The notes below the pieces were generated by a model. It saw only the letters and a list, made by a program, of their open reading frames with translations, made no database searches and was not told where the DNA came from. From NCBI RefSeq assembly GCF_001875655.1, contig NZ_MKEQ01000001.1:3410001-3474000 (forward strand): a stretch of DNA of 64,000 nt, in the 5' to 3' direction. This DNA comes from Enterobacter hormaechei ATCC 49162. Its GTDB lineage: Bacteria; Pseudomonadota; Gammaproteobacteria; Enterobacterales; Enterobacteriaceae. A program made the position numbers and the translations under genes. Numbering within the stretch: position 1 is the first letter of the stretch; every line of letters starts with the position of its first letter. Shown piece by piece: positions 1-9,671 of this stretch.

Positions 1-188
1 GTTTTCCGCCATTCCTTGGCGGCCCGTTCCGGTATATGGATACCCTCGGGGCGGGTGAAGTGGTTGCGATCCTGCAACGTCTGGCCTCGCAATACGGTCC
101 ACGGTTTACCCCGTGTGACGAATTATTGCAGATGGCGGAACGGGCTCAGACATTCTGGCCCGCAAGGGAAACTGATTGCGTAAACTGA
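1..188 (+). CDS. fadJ: Fatty acid oxidation complex alpha subunit FadJ, C-terminal end (cut by window edge)
   Basis: This is the last 61 codons of a coding region that enters from the left, open from base 3 and ending at TGA 186-188. The visible residues include [13 protein letters not shown] followed by a helical tail ending in TFWPA. That matches the end of the 3-hydroxyacyl-CoA dehydrogenase part of the multifunctional FadB/FadJ family. FadJ carries enoyl-CoA hydratase and 3-hydroxyacyl-CoA dehydrogenase activity for anaerobic beta-oxidation. FadJ is preferred over FadB because sixA follows, as it does in E. coli. The N-terminal hydratase domain lies outside the window, so its intactness cannot be judged. 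Confidence 0.88.
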   Translation, partial: FPPFLGGPFRYMDTLGAGEVVAILQRLASQYGPRFTPCDELLQMAERAQTFWPARETDCVN

Positions 189-397
189 AGTCAAAGAAGG
201 GTAAATCCTGTGGTGAATGAACCTGTTCTGGCGAAATTGTAAACAGAGATTGACTATACTTACGCCATTGAGGTAAAAAACAGCGTTTCATTCACCGAAT
301 GGATCAGGCACAATGCCCGACCATCGGGTTTTCTACCTCAGAGCATTAATCGCGGGTAGTTAACGCCGGTGATTCTGGTTAACAAAAGCGGTGCAAT

Positions 398-883
398 ATG
401 CAAGTTTTTATCATGCGTCACGGCGACGCGGCACTCGATGCCGCCAGTGACTCAGTACGTCCTTTAACCGTCTGTGGCTGTGACGAATCCCGTCAGATGG
501 CGACATGGCTTAAAGGTCAAAAAGTGGACATTGAACGCGTTCTGGTGAGTCCGTTCCTGCGGGCAGAACAGACGCTGGATGTGGTAGGGGAGTGTATGAA
601 CCTGCCTTCCAGTGTGGATGTTCTCCCTGAACTCACGCCGTGTGGCGATGTCGGTCTTGTCAGTGCTTATCTTCAGGCGCTGTGCAATGAAGGTGTCGCT
701 TCCGCACTGGTCATTTCCCACCTGCCGCTGGTCGGCTATCTGGTATCTGAGCTGTGCCCGGGCGAAACGCCACCGATGTTCACGACGTCCGCCATTGCCA
801 ATGTCACCCTCGACGAAACCGGCAAAGGGGTCTTTAACTGGCAAATGAGTCCGTGCAACCTGAAGATGGCAAAAGCGATCTGA
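398..883 (+). CDS. sixA: Phosphohistidine phosphatase SixA
   Basis: A 161-residue protein of the histidine phosphatase superfamily. The catalytic RHG motif is at residues 7-9 (MQVFIMRHGD), with His8 as the nucleophile, and a second catalytic His lies in the ISHLPLVG segment near residue 108. Its length equals that of E. coli SixA. SixA removes phosphate from phosphohistidine, originally shown on the HPt domain of ArcB and later linked to the nitrogen PTS protein NPr. It is cytoplasmic and single-domain. It sits 209 bases downstream of fadJ, a gap large enough for its own promoter; a TTGACT hexamer at 250-255 is a weak -35 candidate without a convincing -10. smrB converges on it from the other strand. 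Confidence 0.95.
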   Translation: MQVFIMRHGDAALDAASDSVRPLTVCGCDESRQMATWLKGQKVDIERVLVSPFLRAEQTLDVVGECMNLPSSVDVLPELTPCGDVGLVSAYLQALCNEGVASALVISHLPLVGYLVSELCPGETPPMFTTSAIANVTLDETGKGVFNWQMSPCNLKMAKAI

Positions 884-930
884 CGTGACGTGCGATATGG
901 CGGGGTGCGACGGCGCCTCCCGCCATCCTG

Positions 931-1482
931 TCAGGGCAATTCCGGCGGCTGCCACTCCTCCACTTCAATCAGTACCAGCAATGCGGCATCTCCGCCGTAC
1001 TCTTTTGGCGCCTGATGAAAAGCCATGACGTGTGGATGCTGAGCCAGCCACAGCGGTGTCTGCTGCTTGAGAATATGTTTGCCGTGGCCGTGCATCACGC
1101 AGGCGCAAAAAACATGCTCGCGACGACATGCCGCGATCAGCGCCCCCAGCTCCTGTTTCGCCTGCATCTGGGTCAACCCATGCAGATCGAGGAACAGCTC
1201 CGGCGAATAATCTCCCCGGCGTAATTTTTTCAGTTCAAAATGGCTGACGTCTTCGCGCACGTATTTCACCGCACCCTGAGTATTAAGCAGCGGCTGAAAC
1301 TCATCTGAAAAATAGTGGCTGTTATCGACCTGCTCCTGAAGCAACCGTTTGACCGGTACCTCGCTGACTTTTTTACGCTGCGGGCGATGGACAATGGTGT
1401 CGTGCGTGATTTGACGCGTCCCGGTCATCAGCTGACGGAAGAGAGCCTGATCCTCCTCGCTGAGCGATGTTTTCTTTTTCAT
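931..1482 (-). CDS. smrB: Ribosome-collision endonuclease SmrB
   Basis: A 183-residue protein with a basic, poorly ordered N-terminal half and a C-terminal Smr domain. The Smr motifs are DLHGL at residues 99-103 and HGHGK at 131-135. Family knowledge: SmrB (formerly YfcN) recognises collided ribosomes and cuts the mRNA between them, which starts ribosome rescue; the DLH and HGHG residues form the nuclease site. The start at 1482 follows a weak GAG-type ribosome site. The gene is divergent from prmB, 145 bases away, and convergent with sixA. Length and motifs agree with the E. coli protein and nothing looks broken. Confidence 0.94.
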   Translation of the reverse strand: MKKKTSLSEEDQALFRQLMTGTRQITHDTIVHRPQRKKVSEVPVKRLLQEQVDNSHYFSDEFQPLLNTQGAVKYVREDVSHFELKKLRRGDYSPELFLDLHGLTQMQAKQELGALIAACRREHVFCACVMHGHGKHILKQQTPLWLAQHPHVMAFHQAPKEYGGDAALLVLIEVEEWQPPELP

Positions 1483-1627
1483 TCGTCATTCTCATCTCGT
1501 ATTTCCGATAGTGTACCCGACTAAACGCATTTTTTAACCTCAAGCGGTACGTGTCATTGCTGATTTATCGCCGTCTTCATGGCAAACTAGCCGCCGAAAA
1601 TTATGCGAGCATGCCCTGGAGGAAAGA

Positions 1628-2560
1628 GTGGATAAAATTTTTGTCGATGAAGCAGTAAACGAGCTGCATACCATACAGGACATGTTGCGCTGGTCGGTTA
1701 GCCGCTTCAGCGCCGCCAATATCTGGTACGGTCACGGTACGGATAACCCGTGGGACGAAGCCGTTCAGCTGGTGCTGCCGTCTCTCTACCTGCCACTGGA
1801 TATTCCGGAAGACATGCGCACCGCGCGCCTGACCTCCAGTGAAAAACACCGCATCGTTGAGCGCGTGATCCGTCGCGTGAACGAGCGTATTCCGGTAGCT
1901 TACCTGACCAACAAAGCCTGGTTCTGCGGCCACGAGTTCTATGTCGATGAACGCGTGCTGGTGCCGCGCTCGCCGATTGGTGAACTGATCAACAACCACT
2001 TTGAAGGCCTGATTAACCATCAGCCGCAGCACATTCTCGATATGTGCACCGGCAGCGGCTGCATCGCGATTGCCTGCGCGTACGCCTTCCCGGAAGCGGA
2101 AGTGGACGCCGTCGATATCTCCACCGACGCGCTGGCCGTCGCCGAACACAATATCGAAGAGCACGGGCTGATCCATCACGTCACGCCTATCCGCTCTGAC
2201 CTGTTCCGCGACCTGCCGACGCTGCAATACGACCTGATCGTCACCAATCCGCCGTACGTGGATGCAGAAGACATGTCCGATCTGCCGAACGAGTACCGTC
2301 ACGAGCCGGAGCTGGGCCTGGCGTCAGGTTCTGATGGCCTGAAGCTGACCCGTCGCATCCTGGCCTGCGCGCCGGATTATCTGACCGACGACGGCGTTCT
2401 GATTTGTGAAGTGGGCAACAGCATGGTACATCTGATAGAGCAGTACCCGGATGTGCCGTTCACCTGGCTTGAGTTCGACAACGGCGGTGACGGCGTCTTT
2501 ATGCTGACTAAAGCGCAGCTGCTTGATGCACGCGAATACTTCAGCATTTACAAAGATTAA
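1628..2560 (+). CDS. prmB: Ribosomal protein L3 glutamine methyltransferase PrmB
   Basis: A 310-residue class I SAM-dependent methyltransferase. An N-terminal helical region is followed by the SAM-binding motif DMCTGSG at residues 138-144 and the substrate-gripping NPPY at 207-210, the signature of N5-glutamine methyltransferases (HemK/PrmC/PrmB family). PrmB methylates a conserved glutamine of ribosomal protein uL3 during large-subunit assembly. The start codon is GTG at 1628, chosen because a TGGAGGA ribosome site lies just ahead. aroC follows 60 bases after the stop, past a small hairpin. The family also contains PrmC, but the long N-terminal part and the aroC neighbour point to PrmB. Confidence 0.95.
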   Translation: MDKIFVDEAVNELHTIQDMLRWSVSRFSAANIWYGHGTDNPWDEAVQLVLPSLYLPLDIPEDMRTARLTSSEKHRIVERVIRRVNERIPVAYLTNKAWFCGHEFYVDERVLVPRSPIGELINNHFEGLINHQPQHILDMCTGSGCIAIACAYAFPEAEVDAVDISTDALAVAEHNIEEHGLIHHVTPIRSDLFRDLPTLQYDLIVTNPPYVDAEDMSDLPNEYRHEPELGLASGSDGLKLTRRILACAPDYLTDDGVLICEVGNSMVHLIEQYPDVPFTWLEFDNGGDGVFMLTKAQLLDAREYFSIYKD

Positions 2561-2565
2561 TCCAG

Positions 2566-2582
2566 CGGGCTTCGGCCCGTTT
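2566..2582 (+). terminator. Short hairpin between prmB and aroC
   Basis: A CGGGC arm (2566-2570), a TTCG loop and a GCCCG arm (2575-2579) are followed by only three T. The stem is short but the UUCG loop is very stable. It could weaken read-through from prmB into aroC; as a full terminator it is marginal. Confidence 0.4.
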
Positions 2583-2620
2583 CACAACGCTCAAACACAA
2601 ACAACAACATCGGAGCCGTG

Positions 2621-3706
2621 ATGGCAGGAAACAGTATTGGACAGGTATTCCGTGTGACCACCTTTGGCGAGTCGCACGGTCTGGCACTGGGTTGTATCGT
2701 TGATGGCGTCCCGCCAGGCATCGAACTGACCGAAGCCGATTTACAGCATGACCTCGATCGTCGTCGTCCCGGAACCTCTCGCTACACCACGCAGCGTCGC
2801 GAGCCGGACCAGGTCAAAATTCTCTCTGGCGTCTTTGAGGGCCGCACCACCGGCACCAGCATCGGTCTGCTGATTGAAAACACCGATCAGCGCTCTCAGG
2901 ACTACGGTGCGATTAAAGACGTCTTCCGCCCGGGCCACGCCGATTACACCTACGAGCAAAAATATGGTTTTCGCGACTATCGCGGCGGCGGGCGCTCTTC
3001 CGCACGTGAAACCGCGATGCGCGTGGCGGCAGGGGCGATTGCCAAAAAATATCTCCAGCAGAAATGCGGCATCGTTATCCGCGGCTGTCTGACCCAGATG
3101 GGTGACATTCCACTGGCGATCAAAGACTGGGATCAGGTAGAACTTAACCCGTTCTTCTGCGCCGATGCGGATAAGCTGGACGCGCTGGACGAGCTGATGC
3201 GTGGCCTGAAAAAAGAGGGCGACTCCATTGGCGCGAAAGTCACCGTGGTAGCCGACGGCGTCCCGGCGGGCTGGGGCGAGCCGGTATTTGACCGCCTCGA
3301 CGCCGATATCGCCCACGCGCTGATGAGCATCAATGCGGTGAAGGGCGTAGAGATTGGCGACGGCTTCGACGTGGTGGCGCTTCGCGGCAGCCAGAACCGC
3401 GACGAAATCACGAAGGCGGGTTTCCAGAGCAACCATGCGGGCGGTATTCTCGGCGGTATCAGCAGCGGACAGCAGATTATTGCCAATATTGCGCTGAAGC
3501 CAACCTCAAGCATTACCGTGCCGGGCCACACGATTAACCGCGCTGGCGAAGAAGTTGAGATGATCACCAAAGGGCGTCACGATCCGTGTGTGGGGATCCG
3601 CGCGGTGCCGATCGCCGAAGCGATGCTGGCGATCGTGCTGATGGATCACTTCCTGCGCCAGCGCGCGCAGAATGCGGATGTGACGACCACCCTTCCACGC
3701 TGGTAA
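2621..3706 (+). CDS. aroC: Chorismate synthase
   Basis: A 361-residue protein starting [20 protein letters not shown], the hallmark chorismate synthase N-terminus. The second family signature ([12 protein letters not shown]) and the [14 protein letters not shown] stretch that binds reduced FMN and substrate are both present. The enzyme converts 5-enolpyruvylshikimate 3-phosphate to chorismate, the last common step of aromatic amino acid, folate, quinone and enterobactin synthesis. The ATG at 2621 is preferred over the GTG immediately before it (2618), because it gives the family's exact N-terminus. A CGGAG ribosome site precedes it. mepA begins 2 bases after the stop, so these genes are probably translationally coupled. 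Confidence 0.97.
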   Translation: MAGNSIGQVFRVTTFGESHGLALGCIVDGVPPGIELTEADLQHDLDRRRPGTSRYTTQRREPDQVKILSGVFEGRTTGTSIGLLIENTDQRSQDYGAIKDVFRPGHADYTYEQKYGFRDYRGGGRSSARETAMRVAAGAIAKKYLQQKCGIVIRGCLTQMGDIPLAIKDWDQVELNPFFCADADKLDALDELMRGLKKEGDSIGAKVTVVADGVPAGWGEPVFDRLDADIAHALMSINAVKGVEIGDGFDVVALRGSQNRDEITKAGFQSNHAGGILGGISSGQQIIANIALKPTSSITVPGHTINRAGEEVEMITKGRHDPCVGIRAVPIAEAMLAIVLMDHFLRQRAQNADVTTTLPRW

Positions 3707-3708
3707 CT

Positions 3709-4533
3709 ATGAAAAAAACCGCAATCGCGCTGCTGGCGCTGTTGGCCAGTGGAGCAAGCCAGGCCGCCACGCCGTGGCAGAAAATCACTCACCCGGTGGC
3801 GGGGAGCGCGCAGTCCATTGGCGCTTTCTCCAACGGGTGTATCGTCGGTGCGCAGGCGCTGCCGTTGCAGTCAGATAGGTATCAGGTGATGCGTACCGAT
3901 CAGCGCCGTTATTTCGGTCATCCCGATCTGCTGCTGTTTATTCAGCGTCTTGGGAACCAGGTGCATAACCTGGGGCTGGGGACGATGCTGATTGGCGATA
4001 TGGGGATGCCTGCCGGTGGTCGCTTCAACGGCGGTCACGCCAGCCACCAGACCGGACTGGATGTGGATATCTTCCTGCAATTGCCGAAAACGCGCTGGAG
4101 TTCGGCGCAGTTACTGAAACCGCAGGCGCTGGATCTGGTCTCGGCCGACGGTAAACGGGTCGTCGCCTCGCGATGGTCGCCGGAAATTTCCAGCATGATT
4201 AAGCTGGCGGCAGAGGATAACGACGTCACGCGGATCTTTGTTAACCCGGCTATCAAGCAGCAGCTTTGCCTCGATGCGGGAACGGATCGCGACTGGCTGC
4301 GTAAAGTGCGCCCGTGGTTCCAGCACCGGGCGCATATGCATGTTCGCCTGCGCTGCCCGGCGAACAGCCTGGAATGTGAAGATCAGCCGCTGCCACCGCC
4401 TGGCGATGGTTGCGGTTACGAACTGCAAAGCTGGTTTGAACCGGCTAAGCCTGGAACCTCTAAGCCTGAGAAGAAGACACCGCCTCCGTTGCCGCCTTCC
4501 TGCCAGGCGCTACTGGATGAGCATGTACTTTAA
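3709..4533 (+). CDS. mepA: Penicillin-insensitive murein endopeptidase MepA
   Basis: A 274-residue periplasmic peptidase, the same length as in E. coli. The first 19 residues form a signal peptide ending SQA before ATPWQ. The LAS-family zinc ligands are all present: His110, His113 and Asp120 in [13 protein letters not shown], and His211 in HMH. MepA cuts DD-crosslinks, and in this family also LD-crosslinks, in peptidoglycan during wall remodelling and is not inhibited by penicillin. The C-terminus is proline rich. The ATG at 3709 is 2 bases after aroC and gives the signal peptide directly; a longer upstream reading inside aroC is not credible. The stop overlaps the yfcA start by one base. Confidence 0.96.
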   Translation: MKKTAIALLALLASGASQAATPWQKITHPVAGSAQSIGAFSNGCIVGAQALPLQSDRYQVMRTDQRRYFGHPDLLLFIQRLGNQVHNLGLGTMLIGDMGMPAGGRFNGGHASHQTGLDVDIFLQLPKTRWSSAQLLKPQALDLVSADGKRVVASRWSPEISSMIKLAAEDNDVTRIFVNPAIKQQLCLDAGTDRDWLRKVRPWFQHRAHMHVRLRCPANSLECEDQPLPPPGDGCGYELQSWFEPAKPGTSKPEKKTPPPLPPSCQALLDEHVL

Positions 4534-5342
4534 TGGATAATTTCGTCGATCTGTTCATGGTGTCACCGCTGCTGCTGGCGGTGCTCTTTTTTGTTGCGAT
4601 GTTAGCCGGATTTATCGATGCCCTGGCAGGCGGCGGCGGGTTGCTCACCGTGCCCGCGCTGCTGGCGGCAGGCATGAGTCCAGCCCAGGCGCTCGCCACC
4701 AACAAACTCCAGGCGTGTGGCGGCTCGCTCTCCTCCTCGCTCTATTTCATTCGGCGCAAAGTGGTGAATCTCGCCGATCAGAAGCTCAATATCCTGATGA
4801 CGTTTATTGGCTCGACGGCGGGTGCGCTGCTGGTCCAGCACGTGCAGTCCGATATTTTGCGCCAGATCCTGCCGCTGCTGGTTATCTGTATCGGCCTCTA
4901 TTTCTTACTGATGCCAAAGCTCGGGGAAGAAGATCGACAGCGTCGTCTTCACGGCCTGCCGTTTGCGCTGATTGCCGGTGGCTGCGTCGGTTTTTACGAC
5001 GGATTCTTTGGCCCGGGGGCTGGCTCGTTTTATGCGCTGGCGTTCGTGACGCTGGCCGGGTTTAACCTCGCCAAATCCACCGCCCACGCTAAAGTTCTCA
5101 ACGCGACCTCCAACGTTGGCGGTCTGCTGCTGTTTATCATTGGTGGCAAGGTTATCTGGGCGACCGGCTTTGTGATGATGGCAGGGCAGTTTTTGGGCGC
5201 GCGCGCAGGCTCGCGTCTGGTATTAAGCAAAGGGCAAAAGCTGATCCGTCCGATGATTGTTGTCGTCTCGGCGGTGATGAGCGCCAAACTTCTTTATGAC
5301 AGCCATGGACAGGAGATCCTCACCTGGCTGGGGATGAACTAA
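4533..5342 (+). CDS. yfcA: TSUP-family membrane transporter YfcA
   Basis: A 269-residue integral membrane protein of the sulfite/taurine exporter family (TauE/SafE, formerly DUF81). The family's paired repeats are visible: FIDALAGGGGLLTVPALL in the N-terminal half and FYDGFFGPGAGSF in the C-terminal half, each followed by hydrophobic segments, about seven or eight in all. Members move small organic or sulfur anions; the YfcA substrate is not established and cannot be read from sequence. The start overlaps the mepA stop by one base (TAATG) and its own stop overlaps the epmC start in the same way, so it is the middle of a coupled run. Confidence 0.92.
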   Translation: MDNFVDLFMVSPLLLAVLFFVAMLAGFIDALAGGGGLLTVPALLAAGMSPAQALATNKLQACGGSLSSSLYFIRRKVVNLADQKLNILMTFIGSTAGALLVQHVQSDILRQILPLLVICIGLYFLLMPKLGEEDRQRRLHGLPFALIAGGCVGFYDGFFGPGAGSFYALAFVTLAGFNLAKSTAHAKVLNATSNVGGLLLFIIGGKVIWATGFVMMAGQFLGARAGSRLVLSKGQKLIRPMIVVVSAVMSAKLLYDSHGQEILTWLGMN

Positions 5343-5887
5343 TGAACAGTACGCATAAATATGAACAGCTGATTGAGATTTTCGATAGCTGTTTTGCTGA
5401 AGATTTTAATACCCGTCTGATTAAAGGCGACGACGAACCGATCTATCTTCCTGCTGATGACGAGGTTCCGTATAACCGCATCATCTTTGCCCACGGCTTT
5501 TACGCCAGCGGTTTGCACGAAATTTCGCACTGGTGCATCGCGGGGAAAGCGCGTCGCGAGCTGGTGGACTTCGGTTACTGGTACTGCCCGGACGGTCGCG
5601 ACGCCGCCACCCAGGGGCAGTTCGAAGATGTGGAGGTGAAACCCCAGGCGCTGGAATGGCTGTTCTGCGTGGCGGCGGGTTTCCCGTTCAATGTGAGTTG
5701 TGACAATCTCGAAGGCGACTTCGAGCCAGACCGTATCGTCTTCCAGCGCCGCGTTCATGCGCAGGTGATGGAATATCTTGAGAAAGGCATCCCGGAACGT
5801 CCGGCGCGCCTGATCGGGGCTTTACAGAATTATTACCACACGCCGGAGATCACGGCGGAATGCTTCCCTTGGCCGGAAGATCTTTAA
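5342..5887 (+). CDS. epmC: Elongation factor P hydroxylase EpmC
   Basis: A 181-residue cytoplasmic protein that aligns along its whole length with E. coli EpmC (YfcM). The conserved [18 protein letters not shown] segment (residues 51-68) supplies the likely metal-binding HExxH-like histidines of this small family. EpmC hydroxylates the beta-lysylated lysine of elongation factor P, the last modification step after EpmA and EpmB. Those partners and efp are not in this window. The ATG overlaps the yfcA stop by one base. yfcL follows after 13 bases. Confidence 0.93.
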   Translation: MNSTHKYEQLIEIFDSCFAEDFNTRLIKGDDEPIYLPADDEVPYNRIIFAHGFYASGLHEISHWCIAGKARRELVDFGYWYCPDGRDAATQGQFEDVEVKPQALEWLFCVAAGFPFNVSCDNLEGDFEPDRIVFQRRVHAQVMEYLEKGIPERPARLIGALQNYYHTPEITAECFPWPEDL

Positions 5888-5900
5888 CAGAGGAAAGAAG

Positions 5901-6176
5901 ATGATCGCAGAATTTGAATCACGCATTCTGGCGTTAATTGATGACATGGTGGAACACGCCAGTGACGATGAGCTGTTCGCCAGCGGTTATCTGCGTGGTC
6001 ACCTGACGCTGGCGGTCGCCGCGCTGGAAGCCGGGGACGATCACTCTGCCGACGCCGTTCACGCGGAAGTCACTCGCAGCCTGGAAAACGCTATTCAGGC
6101 CGGGGAACTCTCTCCGCGCGACCAGTCTTTAGTGCTGGGCATGTGGGACAACTTGTTCCAGCAAGCCAAACGCTAA
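5901..6176 (+). CDS. yfcL: YfcL family protein of unknown function
   Basis: A 91-residue acidic, soluble, mostly helical protein with no signal peptide or membrane segment. It matches the uncharacterised YfcL family, always small and found after epmC in enterics. An AGAGGA ribosome site lies 6 bases before the ATG. The conserved position at the end of the aroC-mepA-yfcA-epmC run suggests cotranscription, but no role can be assigned. The next gene, mnmC, converges on it with a hairpin repeat between them. Confidence 0.85.
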   Translation: MIAEFESRILALIDDMVEHASDDELFASGYLRGHLTLAVAALEAGDDHSADAVHAEVTRSLENAIQAGELSPRDQSLVLGMWDNLFQQAKR

Positions 6177-6181
6177 ATCTT

Positions 6182-6217
6182 CCCTCTCCCCTTTGGGGAG
6201 AGGGTCAGGGTGAGGGG
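6182..6217. repeat. Dispersed GGGAGAGGG hairpin repeat, copy 1
   Basis: Arms CCCTCTCCCC (6182-6191) and GGGGAGAGGG (6195-6204) are perfectly complementary around a TTT loop and are followed by TCAGGGTGAGGGG. The same unit recurs at 18856-18940 and 26164-26199. It lies between the convergent yfcL and mnmC, where it may serve as a transcript 3' end stabiliser. It is distinct from the REP sequences elsewhere in the window. Confidence 0.8.
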
Positions 6218-6230
6218 CACAAACCGCACC

Positions 6231-8228
6231 CTACTTAACCTTCTTCCCCTTCAGCAATTTACGTACCCACAGTCGGTTCGGATTCAGTCCTGCGAGCGTA
6301 ACCCTGTCCAGTGGAATCGGCTCATCGCTCATTTGCGCGGCCAGCACTTCAGCCAGCAACGGCGCGGAACACAATCCCCGCGAGCCTAAGCCACCCAGCA
6401 TAAACAGTTCTGGATAAACGGGCGCACTTACCGCCGTTTCTTTGTTGTCTGCAAGATCCTGATAGACTTCAAGCGTGGCGTCATAGTCCGGTACGTTTCC
6501 CGCCATCGGTAGATGATCGCGGGTCGCACAGCGCACGCCGCAGCGCGCCTGACCCTCGCTGACATCCACCTCTTTTGCCCACGCCGCATGCGGGAAACAA
6601 TCAATCAGCCGCTGGCGGTTTTGCTGCTGATCCGCTTCGCTGTACTGCATATCTGTTTCACCGCGATGGTAGCTGGCACCGATGCAGTGATGGCCGTTGG
6701 ACGGATTTTGCGGCGTCAGGTAGCCGTCGTAACACAGCACCTGGCGCAGCTTGCTCAGTTGGGGCGCGGCAGGGATATGGCTCACCTGGCCGCCGACTGG
6801 ATAGACCGGCAATGTTTCGGTCTGCATAAACTGGCTGATGTTGTGCCCGTTTGCCAGCACAACGCTGGCATGCAGCGCCGCTTTGCCATCAGCAAAATGA
6901 AGCTCCCACCGCTCTGACCGGCTAAGTGATTCAACCTTGTGGCCATAGCGCACCGCCAGCCCGCGTGACTGGGCCAGGGCCATCACCGCAGCGGTCAGTT
7001 CAGCGGGGCACAGCCAGCCGCCGAGAGGATACTGAATGCCGCCACAGCCGGTGTCGACGCCAGTGGTCTCAGCAACCTGCTGCGCCGTCACGGCATGGGC
7101 GATGGCCTCCGGCAGACCCAGCGACAGCATTTGTGTGATCTTCTGCTGGCTCTTCTCATCCCAGCCGAGCTGCGTCACGCCGCACCAGTCGTGATCAAAC
7201 TTAACCGGCAGGCTATCGTAAAGGCGACGAGCAAACGTAAACGCCGCCGGGAAGAACTGGAACAGGGCCGGATCGTGTGAACTTAATAAGGGATAAAGAG
7301 CGCCCTGGCGGTTGCCTGATGCACCCGTCGCTGGGGCCTCGTCAGCGCAGTAGAGCGTCACCTGCCAGCCACGGTGCAGCAGCGCCAGCGAGAGCAGGGC
7401 GCTGGCAATACCGCCGCCCACTATGGCGACCTCACGCGACGTGCTGGGGCGACGGGCAAACCAGGAGGCCTGCGCCGGGATCGCCAGATCCTGTTCCATC
7501 TCCCCGACCAGCATGTCGCGTTTGCGGCCAAAGCCTTTGGTTTTCCGCATGGTAAACCCCGCCTCCTGCAACCCACGGCGGACAAAGCCCGCGGAGGTGA
7601 AGGTGGCAAGCGTCGCGCCCGGGCGCGCCAGACGTGCCATGGCGCTGAACAGGTGTGGACTCCACATATCCGGGTTTTTGGCGGGCGCAAAACCGTCCAG
7701 GAACCAGGCGTCCACCTTCTGATTCATGGTGTCATCGAGCTTATCGGTCAGGTCGTTAATGTCGCCCAGCCACAGGTCGAGCGTGACGCGTCCGTCGTCC
7801 AGAACCAGACGATGACAGCCACCGATGTGAGACGGCCACTGGGCCTGAAGCTGTTCCGCCCAGTGGGCAAGCTCCGGCCAGCGCTGATGGGCACGCCGCA
7901 GATCGTGCGCGGTAAGCGGAAATTTTTCGAAACTGATGAAATGTAATCTTTGTAAGGTAGCCTCGGGGTGTGCAGCGCGAAACTGGTCGAACGCCTGCCA
8001 GAGTGTCAGAAAATTCAGTCCGGTGCCGAAACCGCTCTCCGCTACGACAAACAGGCTGCGCGGATGAACAGGGAAGCGGGTGCTGAGATGATTTCCTTCG
8101 AGGAAGACATAGCGCGTCTCTTCCAGTCCGTTATCATTAGAAAAGTAGACGTCATCAAAATCTCGGGAAACAGGTGTACCCTCAGCGTTGAATTCGAGGT
8201 TGGCAGGTTGTATGGCGTTTTGTTTCAC
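6231..8228 (-). CDS. mnmC: Bifunctional tRNA wobble-uridine enzyme MnmC
   Basis: A 665-residue fusion of two enzymes. The N-terminal methyltransferase (MnmC2) has the SAM motif GFGTGLNF at residues 66-73 and [12 protein letters not shown] at 178-189. The C-terminal FAD-dependent oxidoreductase (MnmC1) begins with the dinucleotide motif GGGIAS at 271-276. Together they convert carboxymethylaminomethyl-uridine at tRNA position 34 to the aminomethyl and then the methylaminomethyl form. The GTG at 8228 is chosen as start because it gives the N-terminus [13 protein letters not shown] seen in relatives; a longer reading back to 8330 would run over the fabB regulatory sites. It is divergent from fabB. 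Confidence 0.95.
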   Translation of the reverse strand: MKQNAIQPANLEFNAEGTPVSRDFDDVYFSNDNGLEETRYVFLEGNHLSTRFPVHPRSLFVVAESGFGTGLNFLTLWQAFDQFRAAHPEATLQRLHFISFEKFPLTAHDLRRAHQRWPELAHWAEQLQAQWPSHIGGCHRLVLDDGRVTLDLWLGDINDLTDKLDDTMNQKVDAWFLDGFAPAKNPDMWSPHLFSAMARLARPGATLATFTSAGFVRRGLQEAGFTMRKTKGFGRKRDMLVGEMEQDLAIPAQASWFARRPSTSREVAIVGGGIASALLSLALLHRGWQVTLYCADEAPATGASGNRQGALYPLLSSHDPALFQFFPAAFTFARRLYDSLPVKFDHDWCGVTQLGWDEKSQQKITQMLSLGLPEAIAHAVTAQQVAETTGVDTGCGGIQYPLGGWLCPAELTAAVMALAQSRGLAVRYGHKVESLSRSERWELHFADGKAALHASVVLANGHNISQFMQTETLPVYPVGGQVSHIPAAPQLSKLRQVLCYDGYLTPQNPSNGHHCIGASYHRGETDMQYSEADQQQNRQRLIDCFPHAAWAKEVDVSEGQARCGVRCATRDHLPMAGNVPDYDATLEVYQDLADNKETAVSAPVYPELFMLGGLGSRGLCSAPLLAEVLAAQMSDEPIPLDRVTLAGLNPNRLWVRKLLKGKKVK

Positions 8229-8303
8229 GTAAGTTACTCGTCCGACAGGCAGTGGCACGATCTTAACGATGTGAGCCTGTCGGTGCAAATTTCCACAGAA
8301 AAT

Positions 8304-8320
8304 GGCTGATCGGACTTGTT
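8304..8320. promoter_or_regulatory. FadR-like operator upstream of fabB
   Basis: The 17 bases from 8304 read GGCTGATCGGACTTGTT and match the FadR consensus AACTGGTCNGACCAGTT at 12 of 16 fixed positions, including the central TC-G-GAC core. FadR activates fabB in E. coli from a site at a comparable place. The site ends one base before the FabR-like palindrome begins. Confidence 0.7.
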
Positions 8321-8321
8321 C

Positions 8322-8339
8322 GGCGTACAAGTGTACGCT
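8322..8339. promoter_or_regulatory. FabR-like palindrome upstream of fabB
   Basis: GCGTACA (8323-8329) and TGTACGC (8332-8338) are perfect inverted repeats around AG. This is the type of palindrome bound by FabR, the repressor of the unsaturated fatty acid genes fabA and fabB. It abuts the FadR-like site, so activator and repressor would sit side by side upstream of the promoter. Confidence 0.75.
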
Positions 8340-8360
8340 ATTGTGCGACTCGAAACTTTT

Positions 8361-8366
8361 TATAGT
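8361..8366 (+). promoter_or_regulatory. Candidate fabB -10 element
   Basis: TATAGT at 8361-8366 is close to TATAAT and lies 20 bases before the fabB start. No good -35 hexamer is found 16-18 bases upstream, which suits a promoter that depends on an activator such as FadR. Confidence 0.5.
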
Positions 8367-8386
8367 GCGACTTACAGAGGTATTGA

Positions 8387-9604
8387 ATGAAACGTGCAGT
8401 GATTACTGGCCTGGGCATCGTTTCCAGCATCGGTAATAACCAGCAGGAAGTCCTGGCATCTCTGCGTGAAGGACGCTCCGGGATCACTTTCTCTGAAGAG
8501 TTTAAAGATTCTGGAATGCGTAGCCACGTATGGGGTAACGTTAAACTGGACACCACCGGTTTAATTGACCGTAAAGTGGTTCGTTTCATGAACGATGCCT
8601 CTATCTACGCCTATCTTTCCATGCAGGAAGCGATCAAGGATTCTGGTCTGAGCGAAGACGTTTACCAGAACAACCCACGCGTGGGCCTGATTGCAGGTTC
8701 CGGCGGTTCCTCTAAAGCGCAGGTGTTCGGTGCTGACGCTATGCGTAGCCCGCGCGGCCTGAAAGCGGTCGGTCCATACGTTGTGACCAAAGCGATGGGT
8801 TCTGCGGTATCTGCGTGCCTGGCAACGCCGTTCAAAATCCACGGCGTGAACTACTCCATCAGCTCCGCGTGTGCGACCTCCGCGCACTGTATCGGTAATG
8901 CGGTTGAGCAGATCCAGCTGGGCAAACAGGACATCGTCTTTGCTGGCGGCGGCGAAGAGCTGGGCTGGGAAATGGCCTGTGAGTTCGACGCAATGGGCGC
9001 ACTGTCTACCAAATACAACGAAACGCCAGACAAAGCATCCCGTACCTATGACGCACACCGCGACGGTTTTGTTATCGCGGGCGGCGGCGGCATGGTCGTG
9101 GTTGAAGAGCTGGAACACGCGCTGGCGCGTGGCGCCCACATCTACGCTGAGATCGTGGGCTACGGCGCAACGTCTGACGGCGCTGACATGGTTGCTCCAT
9201 CCGGCGAAGGCGCGGTGCGCTGCATGAAGATGGCGATGCACGGCGTTGATACCCCAATCGACTACCTGAACTCCCACGGTACCTCTACTCCGGTAGGCGA
9301 CGTGAAAGAGCTGGGTGCGATCCGCGAAGTGTTCGGCGACAACAGCCCGGCTATCTCTGCCACCAAAGCCATGACCGGTCACTCTCTGGGTGCGGCGGGC
9401 GTGCAGGAAGCGATCTACTCTCTGCTGATGCTGGAAAACGGCTTTATCGCCCCGAGCATCAACATCGACGAGATGGACGAGCAGGCGGCTGGCCTGAACA
9501 TCGTGACCGAAACCACCGAACGTGAGCTGACGACCGTTATGTCCAACAGCTTCGGCTTCGGCGGCACCAACGCCACGCTGGTGATGCGCAAGCTGAAAGC
9601 GTAA
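8387..9604 (+). CDS. fabB: 3-oxoacyl-[acyl-carrier-protein] synthase I
   Basis: A 405-residue thiolase-fold condensing enzyme, one residue shorter than the E. coli protein. The catalytic cysteine is in SSACATSAH at residue 162; the two active histidines follow in [11 protein letters not shown] and in TGHSLGAAG, and the GFGGTN motif closes the fold. FabB elongates acyl-ACP and is essential for unsaturated fatty acid synthesis. An AGAGG ribosome site precedes the ATG. It is a single-gene transcript, closed by a strong terminator at 9626. Its control region carries adjoining FadR-like and FabR-like sites, consistent with lipid-responsive control. Confidence 0.97.
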   Translation: MKRAVITGLGIVSSIGNNQQEVLASLREGRSGITFSEEFKDSGMRSHVWGNVKLDTTGLIDRKVVRFMNDASIYAYLSMQEAIKDSGLSEDVYQNNPRVGLIAGSGGSSKAQVFGADAMRSPRGLKAVGPYVVTKAMGSAVSACLATPFKIHGVNYSISSACATSAHCIGNAVEQIQLGKQDIVFAGGGEELGWEMACEFDAMGALSTKYNETPDKASRTYDAHRDGFVIAGGGGMVVVEELEHALARGAHIYAEIVGYGATSDGADMVAPSGEGAVRCMKMAMHGVDTPIDYLNSHGTSTPVGDVKELGAIREVFGDNSPAISATKAMTGHSLGAAGVQEAIYSLLMLENGFIAPSINIDEMDEQAAGLNIVTETTERELTTVMSNSFGFGGTNATLVMRKLKA

Positions 9605-9625
9605 GCGTTTGAAGGTATAGTAGAA

Positions 9626-9649
9626 GGGAGCCGCGCGGCTCCCTTTTTT
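9626..9649 (+). terminator. Rho-independent terminator of fabB
   Basis: A 7-base-pair stem GGGAGCC (9626-9632) / GGCTCCC (9637-9643) with a GCGC loop is followed by a run of six T. This is a textbook intrinsic terminator, 21 bases after the fabB stop. Confidence 0.92.
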
Positions 9650-9671
9650 ATGCCTGAACACGGAGTTATGC

